From: CAYTBN01 sp964542165
GTDB taxonomy: Bacteria; Myxococcota_A; UBA796; UBA9615; CAYRNR01
Direction of reading: 5' to 3'
DNA: 64,000 nucleotides
NCBI GenBank assembly: GCA_964542165.1
Contig: CAZITQ010000007.1
Location: 23,537-87,536, forward strand
Notes under the pieces: generated by a model
The model's input: only the letters and a program-made list of their open reading frames with translations
Told to the model about the DNA's origin: nothing
Database searches by the model: none
Shown here: one piece after another, positions 16,990-25,261 of the stretch
Layout: every line of letters begins with the position of its first letter
Position numbering within the stretch: position 1 is the stretch's first letter
Translations under genes and position numbers: made by a program

Positions 16990-17775
16990 CTACAGAGTAG
17001 AGGGCGTGGGGGCCCGCTCGATCCCCTGAGCGGCCTCTCGCAGCTTCCTGGCCTCGTCGACGAGCTCCTCGAGCACGTCGTCCAGCGCCGGGGAGTGGAG
17101 CGCGGGGTGGGTTTCCGGGGGCCGCCGTTCGATCTCGTCCCCGAGCCCGCTGTCCCGGTAGCTTCTCAGCCGGTCCCTCAGCCGGTCGCGGATCTCCTCG
17201 GCGTTGTCCACGCCGCGGAAGAGGCCGCGGTGCATGTGGACCGCCGTGCCCCGGGAGTCCTTGCCGCCGCCGATGCCCCCGCCGGCGGACTGGACCTCCA
17301 CGTCGGCGATGCCCAGCAGGCGCTGCAGCGGCCCGCGGCTGACCGAGATGTTCTGGATGTTGGCGAACGTCATCGTCATCTCGCGCACGGACCAGATGCC
17401 CTCGCGGATGCGCAGGCTGCGGTCGGTGACCTTGTACCAGCGCAGCTCGTAGTCCAGCCGGACGCTCAGGTACGACAGCAGGGTCTGGGTCAGCACCAGG
17501 CCGATGCCGCCGATCTCCGTGGCGTACATCAGGGCGGTCAGCCAGGCGCTGCCCACGTGGTCCGCCGCGAGGCCGTGGAACGCCGCCAGGCCGGCGAAGG
17601 CGCCCCACAGGGCCACGGCCTGGCGCAGCAGCCATTTCAGCAGCAGGTAGCGGTAGAAGTTGGGCGCAGCGCGGAAGACCAGCAGGCTGCCGGGGGCGCC
17701 GTCGGGGTCGGGGGGCTCGGGCGGCACGCGCAGGAGCCGCAGGATCCGGCCCTTGAGTCCCCGGTAGACGGTCAT
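16990..17775 (-). CDS. PH-domain (bPH2/YdbT-like) membrane protein
   Basis: 261 residues. Two hydrophobic segments in the first 110 residues (LLLKWLLRQAVALWGAFAGLAAF and ATEIGGIGLVLTQTLLSYL) are followed by a bacterial PH-like domain: LRWYKVTDRSLRIREGIW, MTMTFANIQNISVSRGPLQRLLGIADVEVQSAGGG. A charged C-terminal tail contains EELVDEARKLREAAQ. YdbT-type proteins are membrane-associated, and their exact job is unsettled. The start overlaps the stop of the upstream PH-domain gene by four bases, so the two are translationally coupled and probably form one membrane complex. Confidence 0.85.
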   Translation of the reverse strand: MTVYRGLKGRILRLLRVPPEPPDPDGAPGSLLVFRAAPNFYRYLLLKWLLRQAVALWGAFAGLAAFHGLAADHVGSAWLTALMYATEIGGIGLVLTQTLLSYLSVRLDYELRWYKVTDRSLRIREGIWSVREMTMTFANIQNISVSRGPLQRLLGIADVEVQSAGGGIGGGKDSRGTAVHMHRGLFRGVDNAEEIRDRLRDRLRSYRDSGLGDEIERRPPETHPALHSPALDDVLEELVDEARKLREAAQGIERAPTPSTL

Positions 17776-18347
17776 GGCGCTCCGTCCCCGCCGTCTCCGT
17801 CGTCTCCCCGGCGCTCCTCCAGGGCCCGGCGGGTGGCCCGCAGCTCGTCGCGGACCTCGGCCAGTGCCCGGACGATTCGTCCGGCTTCGTCCCCGCCATC
17901 CGCCTCGGGCGCGGCCGCGTCCCCGTCCGCCGTCGCATGTCCCCGCATGCGTCGATAGAGAAACTCCCGGATCTCCTCGTAGTAGCGCAGCCCCTCCACC
18001 TTCATCTCCGCCGACGCGCTGCCCGCCGCCGTCTGCACGTGGATGTCCGCCAGGCCGAGCCAGCGCAGCAGGGGACCGGACGTCAGGTGGATGTCCTGGA
18101 TCCGGGTGTAGGTCAGGCTGACCTCCCGGCGGAACAGCACGCCCCAGCGCATGGAGATGCCCTCGCCGTCGAAGGTGTAGCGCAGGGTCCGGTAGCGGAA
18201 GTACAGCACCGGCAGGACCACGAGGATCAGCGGGCCGGTGAGCAGCGAGCGGATCAGGTAGGCCCTCAGCAGCTTCGGGTGGGGCCGGTGGGTGGCCAGG
18301 ATGGCCGCCTCGGTCTGCTGCGCCGTCAGAGCGCGGGACTCACCCAT
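17772..18347 (-). CDS. PH-domain (bPH2) membrane protein
   Basis: 191 residues. A hydrophobic hairpin (LIRSLLTGPLILVVLPVLYF, about 31-50) precedes a bPH2 domain: RTLRYTFDGEGISMRWGVLFRRE, LTYTRIQDIHLTSGPLLRWLGLADIHVQTA. The tail is acidic and helical (RIVRALAEVRDELRATRRALEE). It pairs with the next PH-domain gene through a four-base overlap, the usual two-gene YdbS/YdbT-like arrangement. The lipoprotein gene upstream ends only nine bases before this start, suggesting a three-gene operon. Confidence 0.85.
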   Translation of the reverse strand: MGESRALTAQQTEAAILATHRPHPKLLRAYLIRSLLTGPLILVVLPVLYFRYRTLRYTFDGEGISMRWGVLFRREVSLTYTRIQDIHLTSGPLLRWLGLADIHVQTAAGSASAEMKVEGLRYYEEIREFLYRRMRGHATADGDAAAPEADGGDEAGRIVRALAEVRDELRATRRALEERRGDDGDGGDGAP

Positions 18348-18356
18348 GGCCGGGGA

Positions 18357-19691
18357 TCAGAAACCCTGCAGCAGGTTGAAGTAGAAGGTCATCCCACGCC
18401 CGTCGATGTTGAACTCGAAGGGCGACATCTCGGCCAGCTCCCCCTCCTCGCCGCCGAACATCTGGTCGTAGTTGATGGTGACCTCCATCACGTTGACCAG
18501 CGAGTCGGTCATCTCGCTGATCATCCAGTCGGCCTCGGCCAGCACCGCACCGAACCCCTCGCCCTCGGTGATCGCCACGTCGCTCACCGCCAGGGTGAAG
18601 CTCTCGGTGTCCGCGGTGATGCCCATGGACACGGACATGTCCGCGGTCCCGCACAGGTCTTCGAGCATCCACAGTCGGGCGTTGGTCCGCAGCAGGCCCA
18701 TGGGGTCCGAGTCCATGTGGCTGACCGTCAACTTCACCGGACCGTCGGGCACGGCGTTGCCGTCGCCGCCGTAGCCCTCGGGGATCACGTTCTCGTAGGT
18801 CATCCGCCGGGCCATGGCCACCAGCAGGTTGGGATGGAACACGATGCCGATGTCCGCGCCGGCCGGCAGGTCGATCTGATCCTCCAGCGGGGTGAAGCTG
18901 TCCAGGATCAGGTTGGTCTGGATCGGCATCACCATGGTCTCGAACTCGGGGTAGATGAAGGGCCCGCGGGGGGCCAGCAGCACCTCGCCCCGGCCCAGCG
19001 GCCACGAATCGAAGGTGGCGATCAGCGCGTTCTCGAACCTCCACTGGAGGTACTCGGTCAGCAGCAGGGTCAACACCGGCTCGATGTAGTCGTAATACGA
19101 GTTGGCGATGTCGTTGCCCAGGTCCACGTCCAGCTCGGTGACCTCCAGGTCCTGGAAGAAGGCCACCAGCTCGGTCTGGCGATCGTCCAGCGGGATCATG
19201 CCCACCGGCATCTGCACCCCCAGCACCCCGGCGCCCGCCGGGATCTGGTAGCCGTTGATCGCCAGAAACGGCGTGACGTCCACGTCCGCGTGGAAGCAGT
19301 CCGGACACGAGACCGTGCCACCGATGCTCAGGTTGGGGATGTCCGGCTGGACTCCGACGGTGATCTCCATGCCCAGCACGTCCACGGTGGACGAGAGCAC
19401 CGGGAAGTCCGTGTCCCCCAGCCGCCGGAACAGCTCGTTGACCGCGGCGGTGTTGAGGATCATCGCCATGGCGTAGTCGTCCGGCGTGTCGGGGACCACC
19501 GGGCGCAGGTTGCCGCCGGCCAGGAAGTAGGACTCGTACTCGACCTCGTAGGCCGTGCAGTCTCCGAACCCCTCGAGCACCTCCTGGAGGAAGTCGCAGG
19601 AGGTGCCGAGCATCAGCACGGCCATGGAGGCGGCCAGCGCGTGCTTGGCCAGGCGGTCCCGTCCCGGGAGGGCGCGGATCAATCGGCGCAT
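18357..19691 (-). CDS. Lipoprotein of unknown function, first gene of the PH-domain operon
   Basis: 444 residues. The N-terminus is MRRLIRALPGRDRLAKHALA, then a hydrophobic core and LMLGTSC as lipobox. The mature protein has alternating beta-type segments over its whole length, a CPDC pair (TVSCPDCFHADVDV) near residue 145, and ends in a beta-strand with a terminal aromatic (YFNLLQGF), which recalls envelope-embedded proteins but is not proof. No family is recognised. ATG 19691 is preceded by GAGGAA; the frame remains open further upstream without a signal sequence. The stop is nine bases before the first PH-domain gene. Confidence 0.7.
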   Translation of the reverse strand: MRRLIRALPGRDRLAKHALAASMAVLMLGTSCDFLQEVLEGFGDCTAYEVEYESYFLAGGNLRPVVPDTPDDYAMAMILNTAAVNELFRRLGDTDFPVLSSTVDVLGMEITVGVQPDIPNLSIGGTVSCPDCFHADVDVTPFLAINGYQIPAGAGVLGVQMPVGMIPLDDRQTELVAFFQDLEVTELDVDLGNDIANSYYDYIEPVLTLLLTEYLQWRFENALIATFDSWPLGRGEVLLAPRGPFIYPEFETMVMPIQTNLILDSFTPLEDQIDLPAGADIGIVFHPNLLVAMARRMTYENVIPEGYGGDGNAVPDGPVKLTVSHMDSDPMGLLRTNARLWMLEDLCGTADMSVSMGITADTESFTLAVSDVAITEGEGFGAVLAEADWMISEMTDSLVNVMEVTINYDQMFGGEEGELAEMSPFEFNIDGRGMTFYFNLLQGF

Positions 19692-19815
19692 CGTCGTTCC
19701 TCGCTTCGCGTGTGGGGATCGTACCCCAACCATGCCCACGAATGGAGACCGCGCAACCCCGGCCGCGTGCCGGTGCGTGCGCGACCCCTGGGAAGTGGAC
19801 GACGGGGCGGAGCGG

Positions 19816-21024
19816 CTATTCACCCAGGATCGTCTGGGTGGTGCGGAAGTGGACCTTGGCGATCCGGGCCAGGGCGTCGCGTCCGTGCGTCTGCACGATC
19901 TTGCGTCCGGTGCGGATCACCGGCGGCCCCGCGCCGGGGGTCAGGGTGACGCCCACGTCCTCGGAGAGCCGCTGCAGCCGCCGCACGTAGGTGTCCCTGG
20001 CCAGGATCGAGGCCGCGGCCACCGCCGGGTTGTCCTCGGCCTTCGGTCGGGCGATGAGCTCGGTGCCGCGCGGAAGCGCCCGCTGGATCAGCGAGCGGGC
20101 CGCGAAGCGGTCGACCACCACCGCGTCGAAGGGGTGGCGGCGTTCGGTCAGGTCCTTGACCACCCGCCCGTGGCACCAGGCCAGCAGGTGGTTGAGCTTC
20201 TGGCCCCGGGCCCGCATCTGGTCGTAGAGCTCGTTGTACCTCGGGGGCCCCACCACGACCGTGGCGGCCCGGTCGCCCAGCACGCGCCTCAGGGTCCGCG
20301 CCAGGGAGTCGATCTGCTTGCCCGCCAGCCGCTTGGAGTCCATGGCGCCCATGCCGGTGATCTCCTCGGCCAGGTCCCGGTCCAGGACCACGCCACAGGT
20401 CACCAGCGGCCCGAAGTAGTCGCCCTTGCCCGCCTCGTCGGTGCCCGCCCAGCGGCTCAGCGCCCGCTCCTCCTCGGGCAGCGCCGGCTCGGAGCGCAGC
20501 AGGGACGCCACCTGGTCCGCCACCGGCTTGCCGGGGCCCGCGCCGCACACCACCGACAACCCCTTCTTGCGGGAGTGGTAGATCGAGACCACGGCCGGCT
20601 TCTTACCGGCCGGGAAGACCAGCTTGATCCCGTGGGCGATGGGATCCATGGACTCGGGGAACAGGCCGGCGGCGTGCATGCGGGGCATCGCCTCGACCAG
20701 CAGGGCGTCGATCTCGGGGATCCCGGAGACCGGCGCCGCCCGGTCCACCAGCGCGGCCTGTCCGCCGCTGACCCGCGCATCGCAGACGACCCGGGCTCCC
20801 TCACCCAGCGCCTCCACCAGATCCCTGTGCTCGGACGGCGGCAGCGTGAGGGTGAACCGCTCCTTGCGGGTGCTGAAGTACAGGGTGCCCTGGAGGGAGC
20901 GATCGCCCGGGGCGGAGACGGTCAGCTTGGCTCCGTATTCGACCTCCGAGGCCTCGAGGGACAGACCACGGGCCTCCAGGAGGCGTTCCAGCTTCTCGAC
21001 GGCGTCGGAGAGCTCGCGGCGCAT
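19816..21024 (-). CDS. rnhC: Ribonuclease HIII with duplicated N-terminal domain
   Basis: 402 residues, about 90 longer than usual. The catalytic domain (about 190-402) opens with the RNase HIII signature GTDEAGKGDYFGP (Asp196, Glu197), and has Asp229 in MDSKRL, Asp305 in VVVDRF, and KAEDNPAVAAASILARD. The HIII form is read from the GDYFGP element. It removes RNA from RNA/DNA hybrids. The N-terminal part holds two related units, one near YGAKLTVSA/GTLYFSTRKERFTL (30-60) and one near HGIKLVFPA/AVVSIYHSRKKGLSVV (131-160), so the substrate-binding TBP-like domain of HIII enzymes appears duplicated. It follows the YrdC/Sua5 gene after seven bases. Confidence 0.88.
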   Translation of the reverse strand: MRRELSDAVEKLERLLEARGLSLEASEVEYGAKLTVSAPGDRSLQGTLYFSTRKERFTLTLPPSEHRDLVEALGEGARVVCDARVSGGQAALVDRAAPVSGIPEIDALLVEAMPRMHAAGLFPESMDPIAHGIKLVFPAGKKPAVVSIYHSRKKGLSVVCGAGPGKPVADQVASLLRSEPALPEEERALSRWAGTDEAGKGDYFGPLVTCGVVLDRDLAEEITGMGAMDSKRLAGKQIDSLARTLRRVLGDRAATVVVGPPRYNELYDQMRARGQKLNHLLAWCHGRVVKDLTERRHPFDAVVVDRFAARSLIQRALPRGTELIARPKAEDNPAVAAASILARDTYVRRLQRLSEDVGVTLTPGAGPPVIRTGRKIVQTHGRDALARIAKVHFRTTQTILGE

Positions 21025-21031
21025 GGTGACC

Positions 21032-21694
21032 TCAGGCCTCGGCCGGGTCGCCGGCGAGCAGGGCCAGCACCCGGTCGGCGGGCACGGCGCCCTCGCGCAC
21101 GATGGGCCGTTCGTCGGACTCGGGATCCACCACCGTGGACGGATCGGCCACGGCCACGTCGCCGGCCTCGACGATCACGTCCACGGTCCTCGCGAAGTTC
21201 TTGCGCACCTGGGCCAGGGACGACGACCCCACCTTGGACGCCAGGTTGGCCGAGGTGATCAGCAGGGGACCGCCGAAGGCATCCACCAGCCGCTGGGCCA
21301 CGGGGTCGTGGGTGATCCGGACGCCGAGCTTGTCCTTCTTCTTCTTGGCCAGGGTCTTGGAGACCTTGCGGGGCAGGCCCGCGCCGGGCCGGAACAGGAT
21401 GGTCAGGGGACCGGGCCAGAACGCGTCCATCAGCGCCTCGGCGCGCGCGGGCACCTCGTCCACCACCTCGCCCAGCGCCTCCCGGTCGGGTACGAAGACC
21501 AGCGACGGCGCTCGCTTGGAGCGGCGCTTGGACTGCACCAGGCGGATCACCGCGTCCTCGTCCATCAGCGAGGCCGCGATGGAGTAGTGCCGACCCTTGG
21601 GGAAGCAGATCAGCCCCCCCTCGCGCAGCACCTCGGCGAGCTCGCCGTACAGGTCGGGCGAGTCGTCCAAAGAAGCCCTCGAGATCGTCCTCAT
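21032..21694 (-). CDS. YrdC/Sua5 family L-threonylcarbamoyladenylate synthase
   Basis: 220 residues. YrdC-fold features are present: GGLICFPKGRHYSIAASL near the N-terminus, VQSKRRSKRAPSLVFV as the basic ATP/bicarbonate-binding segment, FWPGPLTILFRPG and GPLLITSANLASK. In the family it makes threonylcarbamoyl-AMP for the t6A37 modification of ANN-decoding tRNAs. The usual TDT segment in the first strand is replaced by FPKGRHYS, and the basic loop is more Arg-rich than normal, so it may be a YciO-type paralogue with a different substrate. The start has GGGAGACC upstream. It is operonic with rnhC. Confidence 0.8.
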   Translation of the reverse strand: MRTISRASLDDSPDLYGELAEVLREGGLICFPKGRHYSIAASLMDEDAVIRLVQSKRRSKRAPSLVFVPDREALGEVVDEVPARAEALMDAFWPGPLTILFRPGAGLPRKVSKTLAKKKKDKLGVRITHDPVAQRLVDAFGGPLLITSANLASKVGSSSLAQVRKNFARTVDVIVEAGDVAVADPSTVVDPESDERPIVREGAVPADRVLALLAGDPAEA

Positions 21695-21788
21695 CCGGTC
21701 TCCCGTCCTCGGGTGAGCCGCTACGCTCTACCCCCAATCGGTCCGGACTGTCAATCCGTCCCGAGATGCACGAACCTCCCAACCTTCG

Positions 21789-21794
21789 TATGCT
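21789..21794 (+). promoter_or_regulatory. Putative -10 box of the Ser/Gly-rich lipoprotein gene
   Basis: TATGCT lies 35 bases before ATG 21830 in the short divergent region. It belongs to the TAnnnT hexamers seen ahead of several genes here. No good -35 was found. Confidence 0.3.
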
Positions 21795-21829
21795 GTCCCC
21801 CGGCGCCCAACGCCTTCGGGAGGTACGAC

Positions 21830-22357
21830 ATGCGACGTTTCGGCATCGGCTCCGTGGTCCTCGTGGTCCTGGCGGCCCTGTGGCTGCTGGCCTGCTCCGG
21901 CATCATGGGAAGTGGGGAGGCCGAGGAGGTCGTCATCCCGCCCCCACCCACCGTCGCGGTCTCGCCGCCGCCCACGATCGAGGTTCCGCCGCCCCCCGAG
22001 GAGGAGGCAACCCCGGAGGAGGCGGCCGAGGAGGAGGCCGCGGACGAAGAGGCGACCGCCGAGGAAGGCGAGGAGGAGGCGGAAGCCGAGGGTGAAGAGG
22101 AGGTCGCCGAGGAAGAGGACGAGTCGTCCTCGTCCGGCGGCAGCTCGTCGTCGGGCAGCGGCCGGGGCGGCAGCTCCGTCGGTAAGGGCGAACGCACCGG
22201 CGGAGCCCGCGTCCCGCCCCGGGGTGTGGGCCGCAACAAGGGCGGCTCGGGCAACTCCAAGGGGGACAGCGGCGGGAGCAGCGGAGGAAACTCCGGCAGC
22301 GGCCGGTCCGGCAACACCACCAATCCCGGTGGAGGGGGGGGTGGATCCAAGAAGTAG
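21830..22357 (+). CDS. Low-complexity acidic/Ser-Gly-rich lipoprotein
   Basis: 175 residues. The signal peptide ends LWLLAC (lipobox). The mature chain has three compositional blocks: Pro-rich (PPPPTVAVSPPPTIEVPPPP), almost pure Glu/Ala (about 58-100), and a Ser/Gly/Asn-rich tail ending GGGGGGSKK. No folded domain is evident. It looks like an extended, flexible envelope-anchored spacer or stalk. GGGAGG lies just before ATG 21830. Convergent with the beta-helix lipoprotein gene, from which it is separated by a 235-base gap carrying an inverted-repeat element. Confidence 0.7.
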   Translation: MRRFGIGSVVLVVLAALWLLACSGIMGSGEAEEVVIPPPPTVAVSPPPTIEVPPPPEEEATPEEAAEEEAADEEATAEEGEEEAEAEGEEEVAEEEDESSSSGGSSSSGSGRGGSSVGKGERTGGARVPPRGVGRNKGGSGNSKGDSGGSSGGNSGSGRSGNTTNPGGGGGGSKK

Positions 22358-22430
22358 ACGGAACCTCCTTGCCCCGGCCGCCGAGGTCCGCCCCCCAGGC
22401 TCGCGCCCCGCGTTGCTCCTCGATCTCTCG

Positions 22431-22592
22431 GAGCTTGTGAATCTATCCCCGGACCGAGTTTCGGGCCCGAGGCGGTCCCAGATGCAAGGAGAAGCGACAA
22501 GGCGATGTCTCCCCATCGGTGCGGAGCCTCGACGCCGCAGATGGGCCTGGATCGGGCGTGGAACGACGGGAGTGGGATAGATTCACAAGCTC
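22431..22592. mobile_element. 162-bp MITE-like element with perfect 19-bp terminal inverted repeats
   Basis: The left end GAGCTTGTGAATCTATCCC (22431-22449) is the exact reverse complement of the right end (22574-22592). The 124-base interior has a strong hairpin (GGACCG 22451-22456 with CGGTCC 22473-22478 around the palindrome TCGGGCCCGA) and a smaller CGATG/CATCG stem (22503-22518). There is no plausible coding sequence, so any movement would depend on a transposase elsewhere. The right end abuts the stop codon of the beta-helix gene. Only a doubtful CTCTC direct repeat flanks it. A MITE or IS relic fits best; a regulatory inverted repeat is the alternative. Confidence 0.6.
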
Positions 22593-24158
22593 TCAGCAGC
22601 CCGAACCGGGAAACACGTCGGGATCCAGGTCGTCACAGTCCCAGCCCTGGGCGGGGTAGGTGGAGACGTCGTACGGACCGGGCTGCCACCACGCCGGGTA
22701 GCCGTCCGAGTCCAGGTCCCACCCCGCCGCGCCCGGACCGCCGAAGGCCCCCATGTCGGAGATCGAGCCGTCGGGGTCCAGCAGGGTCGGGTCGCCCGCG
22801 TCGACCAGGGGTGAACTCACGTCCAGGTGCAGATCCCAGGTCGACGGATCGACGCCGGAGGTGTCGAGGAACTGGGGCGCGTCCGGGGTGTTGCCCTCCC
22901 GATTGCCAGGCTCGTCGGCCCAGTGGACGCACACGTCGATCTGGGGTTCGTTCTCCCAAGCGTCGCTGTAGCGCACCGTGAATTCCCAGCCGTGCAACCC
23001 GCCGCAATTGCCCGTGACAACCGTGTTCTGCGCGATGATGGCGTTGGTCAGCCGCTTGACTCCTTCGCCTCCACCGTCGACCGCCCCCGCCCTGTCGCCC
23101 GCGACATTGGACAGGATGGTGACGTTGTGCAGTTCGAGCGCCGAAATCTCGTACCAGTCCGTGACCTCGATGCCTCCGCCGTGGTCGCTCACCGCGTTGT
23201 CGACGAAGATGAGGTTCGACCCGCGGACCGTTGATTCATTGACGGCCAGTCCTCCCCCATCCTCGGCGGCATTTCCGATGAAAACCGTGTGGGACAATTC
23301 GACGTCGGACGACATCGCCGACAGCGCGCCCGCCTCGTACCCGAACGAGTCCTCGAACACCAGGTTGTCGCCCTTGACGAAGGAGCTGCCTGCATGGAGC
23401 GCCCCCGCTCCCTGGAACGCCATGTTGTCGTCGAACCGGACACCGCTCAGATAAAGGGTAGCCCACCCAGCGGCAATCCCGCCTCCGGAATGACCCGCCT
23501 CGCATCCCTCGATGCGGGAGTCGACCAGCGTCGGTTCGCCGAACTCGATCGCTATGCCTCCTCCGTGGTCGATGGCGCTGTTCCCCCGGATGATGAGATC
23601 GACGAGGGTGGGTGAAGAATGTTGGACCAGCAGCCCGGCGCCCTCAGTTGCTTCGCCGTCGGTGACCGTGAAGCCCCGCAGGACGGTCTGAGGGCCCTCC
23701 CCGCTGCAGAAGGTGACCACCGGGCCGACACCGCCGCCGCTCAGCATCGTCTGTTCCGCCCCTTCCGCGGAGATTACCTCGACCGCCTTTCCCAGGAAGT
23801 CCAGCTGTTCGGTGTAGGTGCCGGGCTCCACGCATATCCGGTCCCCGTCGATCGCGATGTCGAGGGCGGCCTGGATCGTGGGCTGGTCGGCTGGGACGAC
23901 CAGGTCGGCCCCGTGGCCACCGCAGGCGCCGGCTGGTGTCGTGTCGTCATCCCCGGCGCTGTCGTCGTCGGCCGAGTCGTCATCGCCCGTCGAGTCGTCG
24001 TCACCCGCGATGTCGTCGTCCCCCGAGTCGTCGTCGCATCCCGTCGAGTCGTCGTCCGTGGCGTCGTCGCTGTCCGGCTGTGGACATCCCGCGTTGAGCA
24101 GCGAGAAGGCGACCGCCAGACTCGCTGCCCAGCGCCACACCCGAACCTGCCTACCCAT
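22593..24158 (-). CDS. Beta-helix lipoprotein with acidic tether
   Basis: 521 residues. The signal peptide ends LLNAGC, followed by about 50 residues of Asp/Ser/Gly/Ala/Thr (DDATDDDSTGCDDDSG style). The main domain (about 75-450) has the repeats of a right-handed parallel beta-helix of the pectate-lyase/polymorphic-outer-membrane type: VPADQPTIQAALDIA, CVEPGTYTEQLDF, then recurring DHGGGIAIE, HSGGGIAAG, EDGGGLAVN and DHGGGIEV coils. A calcium-type DLDSDGYPAWW and DCDDLDPDVFPG close the protein. This is a surface-exposed architecture, possibly adhesive or polysaccharide-binding; no catalytic residues could be assigned. ATG 24158 has GGAGGGAGGGG upstream. The stop codon touches the inverted-repeat element. 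Confidence 0.8.
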   Translation of the reverse strand: MGRQVRVWRWAASLAVAFSLLNAGCPQPDSDDATDDDSTGCDDDSGDDDIAGDDDSTGDDDSADDDSAGDDDTTPAGACGGHGADLVVPADQPTIQAALDIAIDGDRICVEPGTYTEQLDFLGKAVEVISAEGAEQTMLSGGGVGPVVTFCSGEGPQTVLRGFTVTDGEATEGAGLLVQHSSPTLVDLIIRGNSAIDHGGGIAIEFGEPTLVDSRIEGCEAGHSGGGIAAGWATLYLSGVRFDDNMAFQGAGALHAGSSFVKGDNLVFEDSFGYEAGALSAMSSDVELSHTVFIGNAAEDGGGLAVNESTVRGSNLIFVDNAVSDHGGGIEVTDWYEISALELHNVTILSNVAGDRAGAVDGGGEGVKRLTNAIIAQNTVVTGNCGGLHGWEFTVRYSDAWENEPQIDVCVHWADEPGNREGNTPDAPQFLDTSGVDPSTWDLHLDVSSPLVDAGDPTLLDPDGSISDMGAFGGPGAAGWDLDSDGYPAWWQPGPYDVSTYPAQGWDCDDLDPDVFPGSGC

Positions 24159-24298
24159 GTCGTCCCCTCCCTCCGGTCCGGCGCCCGGTGAACAGGATTG
24201 CATTTTTTTTTTTACCGTGCTTGGCCAATCGATGTTGGGGGGGGCCTTCGGTTGGCTCCCGTGACAGGAAGAGGTTCGCAACACCCGGGAGGAAACCC

Positions 24299-25261
24299 AT
24301 GGATAGGTATGCCTGGTTCCAGATTCTCTTCATCGTGGCCGTATCGTGGCCTGCGCAAGCAAACGCGACCTTTCCCACCAGCTGCGACAACAACTCGGAC
24401 CTCGGGGACTGGAACAACGAAGACTGCGACAGCGTGTGCACGAACATCACCGGCGCGATCCGCTGTGACCTGCAGTCCGGCGGCTCGGATCCCGTGGGGA
24501 AGATCTACGCCTACTCCCACGATGGGGACTTCATCATCTTCGGAAAGATAGACTCCGACCTGTTCTGCTGCGATTCGAGTGACAGCCTGACCTTCGATCG
24601 GTTGATCGTCGACACGGACGACAGCGGAGACACCGTCTGCCTCAGCCACCCCGATGGCAACTGCGACGCCGGCGGGAGTCTGGACGACGCCGCCCTCGAT
24701 TTCGAGACCGGCAACGAGGGCTGGGACGAGACCACCTGGGTGCGGACGCGGGATGGCGACGACACGGTCTACGGCGCGGATTACGACGACGATTGTGGGC
24801 ACGGCGGCACGTACTGGTGTGACGACATCGAGGTCGGGATCGGCGACTCGGTCGGAGACAAGGTCTACGCCGGTGACGGCGGGGACCGCATCGGCGGGTA
24901 CGGGAGCGAGGGGATGTACGCCGAGGGGCAGGATGGCGAGGACGCGATCCACGGCACCAGCGGCGACGACCGCCTCCACGGCGGCAATGATGACGACGTG
25001 ATCCGGGGCGCCGCAGGCGACGACATCATCACCACGGGTCCGGGCAACAACTGGGCCCACGGCGGAACTGGATATGACGGAATCGACGGACACAACGGGA
25101 ACGACACCCTCTGCGGCGACTGGGAGGACGACGGCGAGGAGGACGACCTCCTCGCAGCCGGTGAGGCACTCGGTGGCGAGGACATCTGCGCTGACTCGGA
25201 GTCGGACTACCTTGACGATTGCGAGGACCTCAGGACGCTATGCCCCAGCGCGCCCTGGTAG
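24299..25261 (+). CDS. Secreted RTX-type calcium-binding repeat protein
   Basis: 320 residues. The signal peptide MDRYAWFQILFIVAVSW ends near AQANA with no lipobox. The first 140 residues are Cys-rich (CDNNS, CDSVCTNITGAIRC, FCCDSSDS), suggesting disulfides. Residues about 150-280 contain nonapeptide-like RTX repeats (GGDRIGGYG, GDDRLHGGNDDDVIRG, AGDDIITTGPGN, HNGNDTLCGD), which fold as a calcium-loaded beta-roll. There is no C-terminal type I secretion signal and no transporter nearby; the Sec signal suggests another route. GGGAGGAAA precedes ATG 24299. A run of 11 T lies upstream (24203-24213) in the divergent region with the beta-helix gene. It ends one base before the convergent gene. Confidence 0.78.
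   Translation: MDRYAWFQILFIVAVSWPAQANATFPTSCDNNSDLGDWNNEDCDSVCTNITGAIRCDLQSGGSDPVGKIYAYSHDGDFIIFGKIDSDLFCCDSSDSLTFDRLIVDTDDSGDTVCLSHPDGNCDAGGSLDDAALDFETGNEGWDETTWVRTRDGDDTVYGADYDDDCGHGGTYWCDDIEVGIGDSVGDKVYAGDGGDRIGGYGSEGMYAEGQDGEDAIHGTSGDDRLHGGNDDDVIRGAAGDDIITTGPGNNWAHGGTGYDGIDGHNGNDTLCGDWEDDGEEDDLLAAGEALGGEDICADSESDYLDDCEDLRTLCPSAPW

Noticed and set aside
24203..24213. Run of 11 T between divergent genes
   Set aside because: No hairpin precedes it on the plus strand, so it is not a terminator, and it is not positioned as a promoter element.
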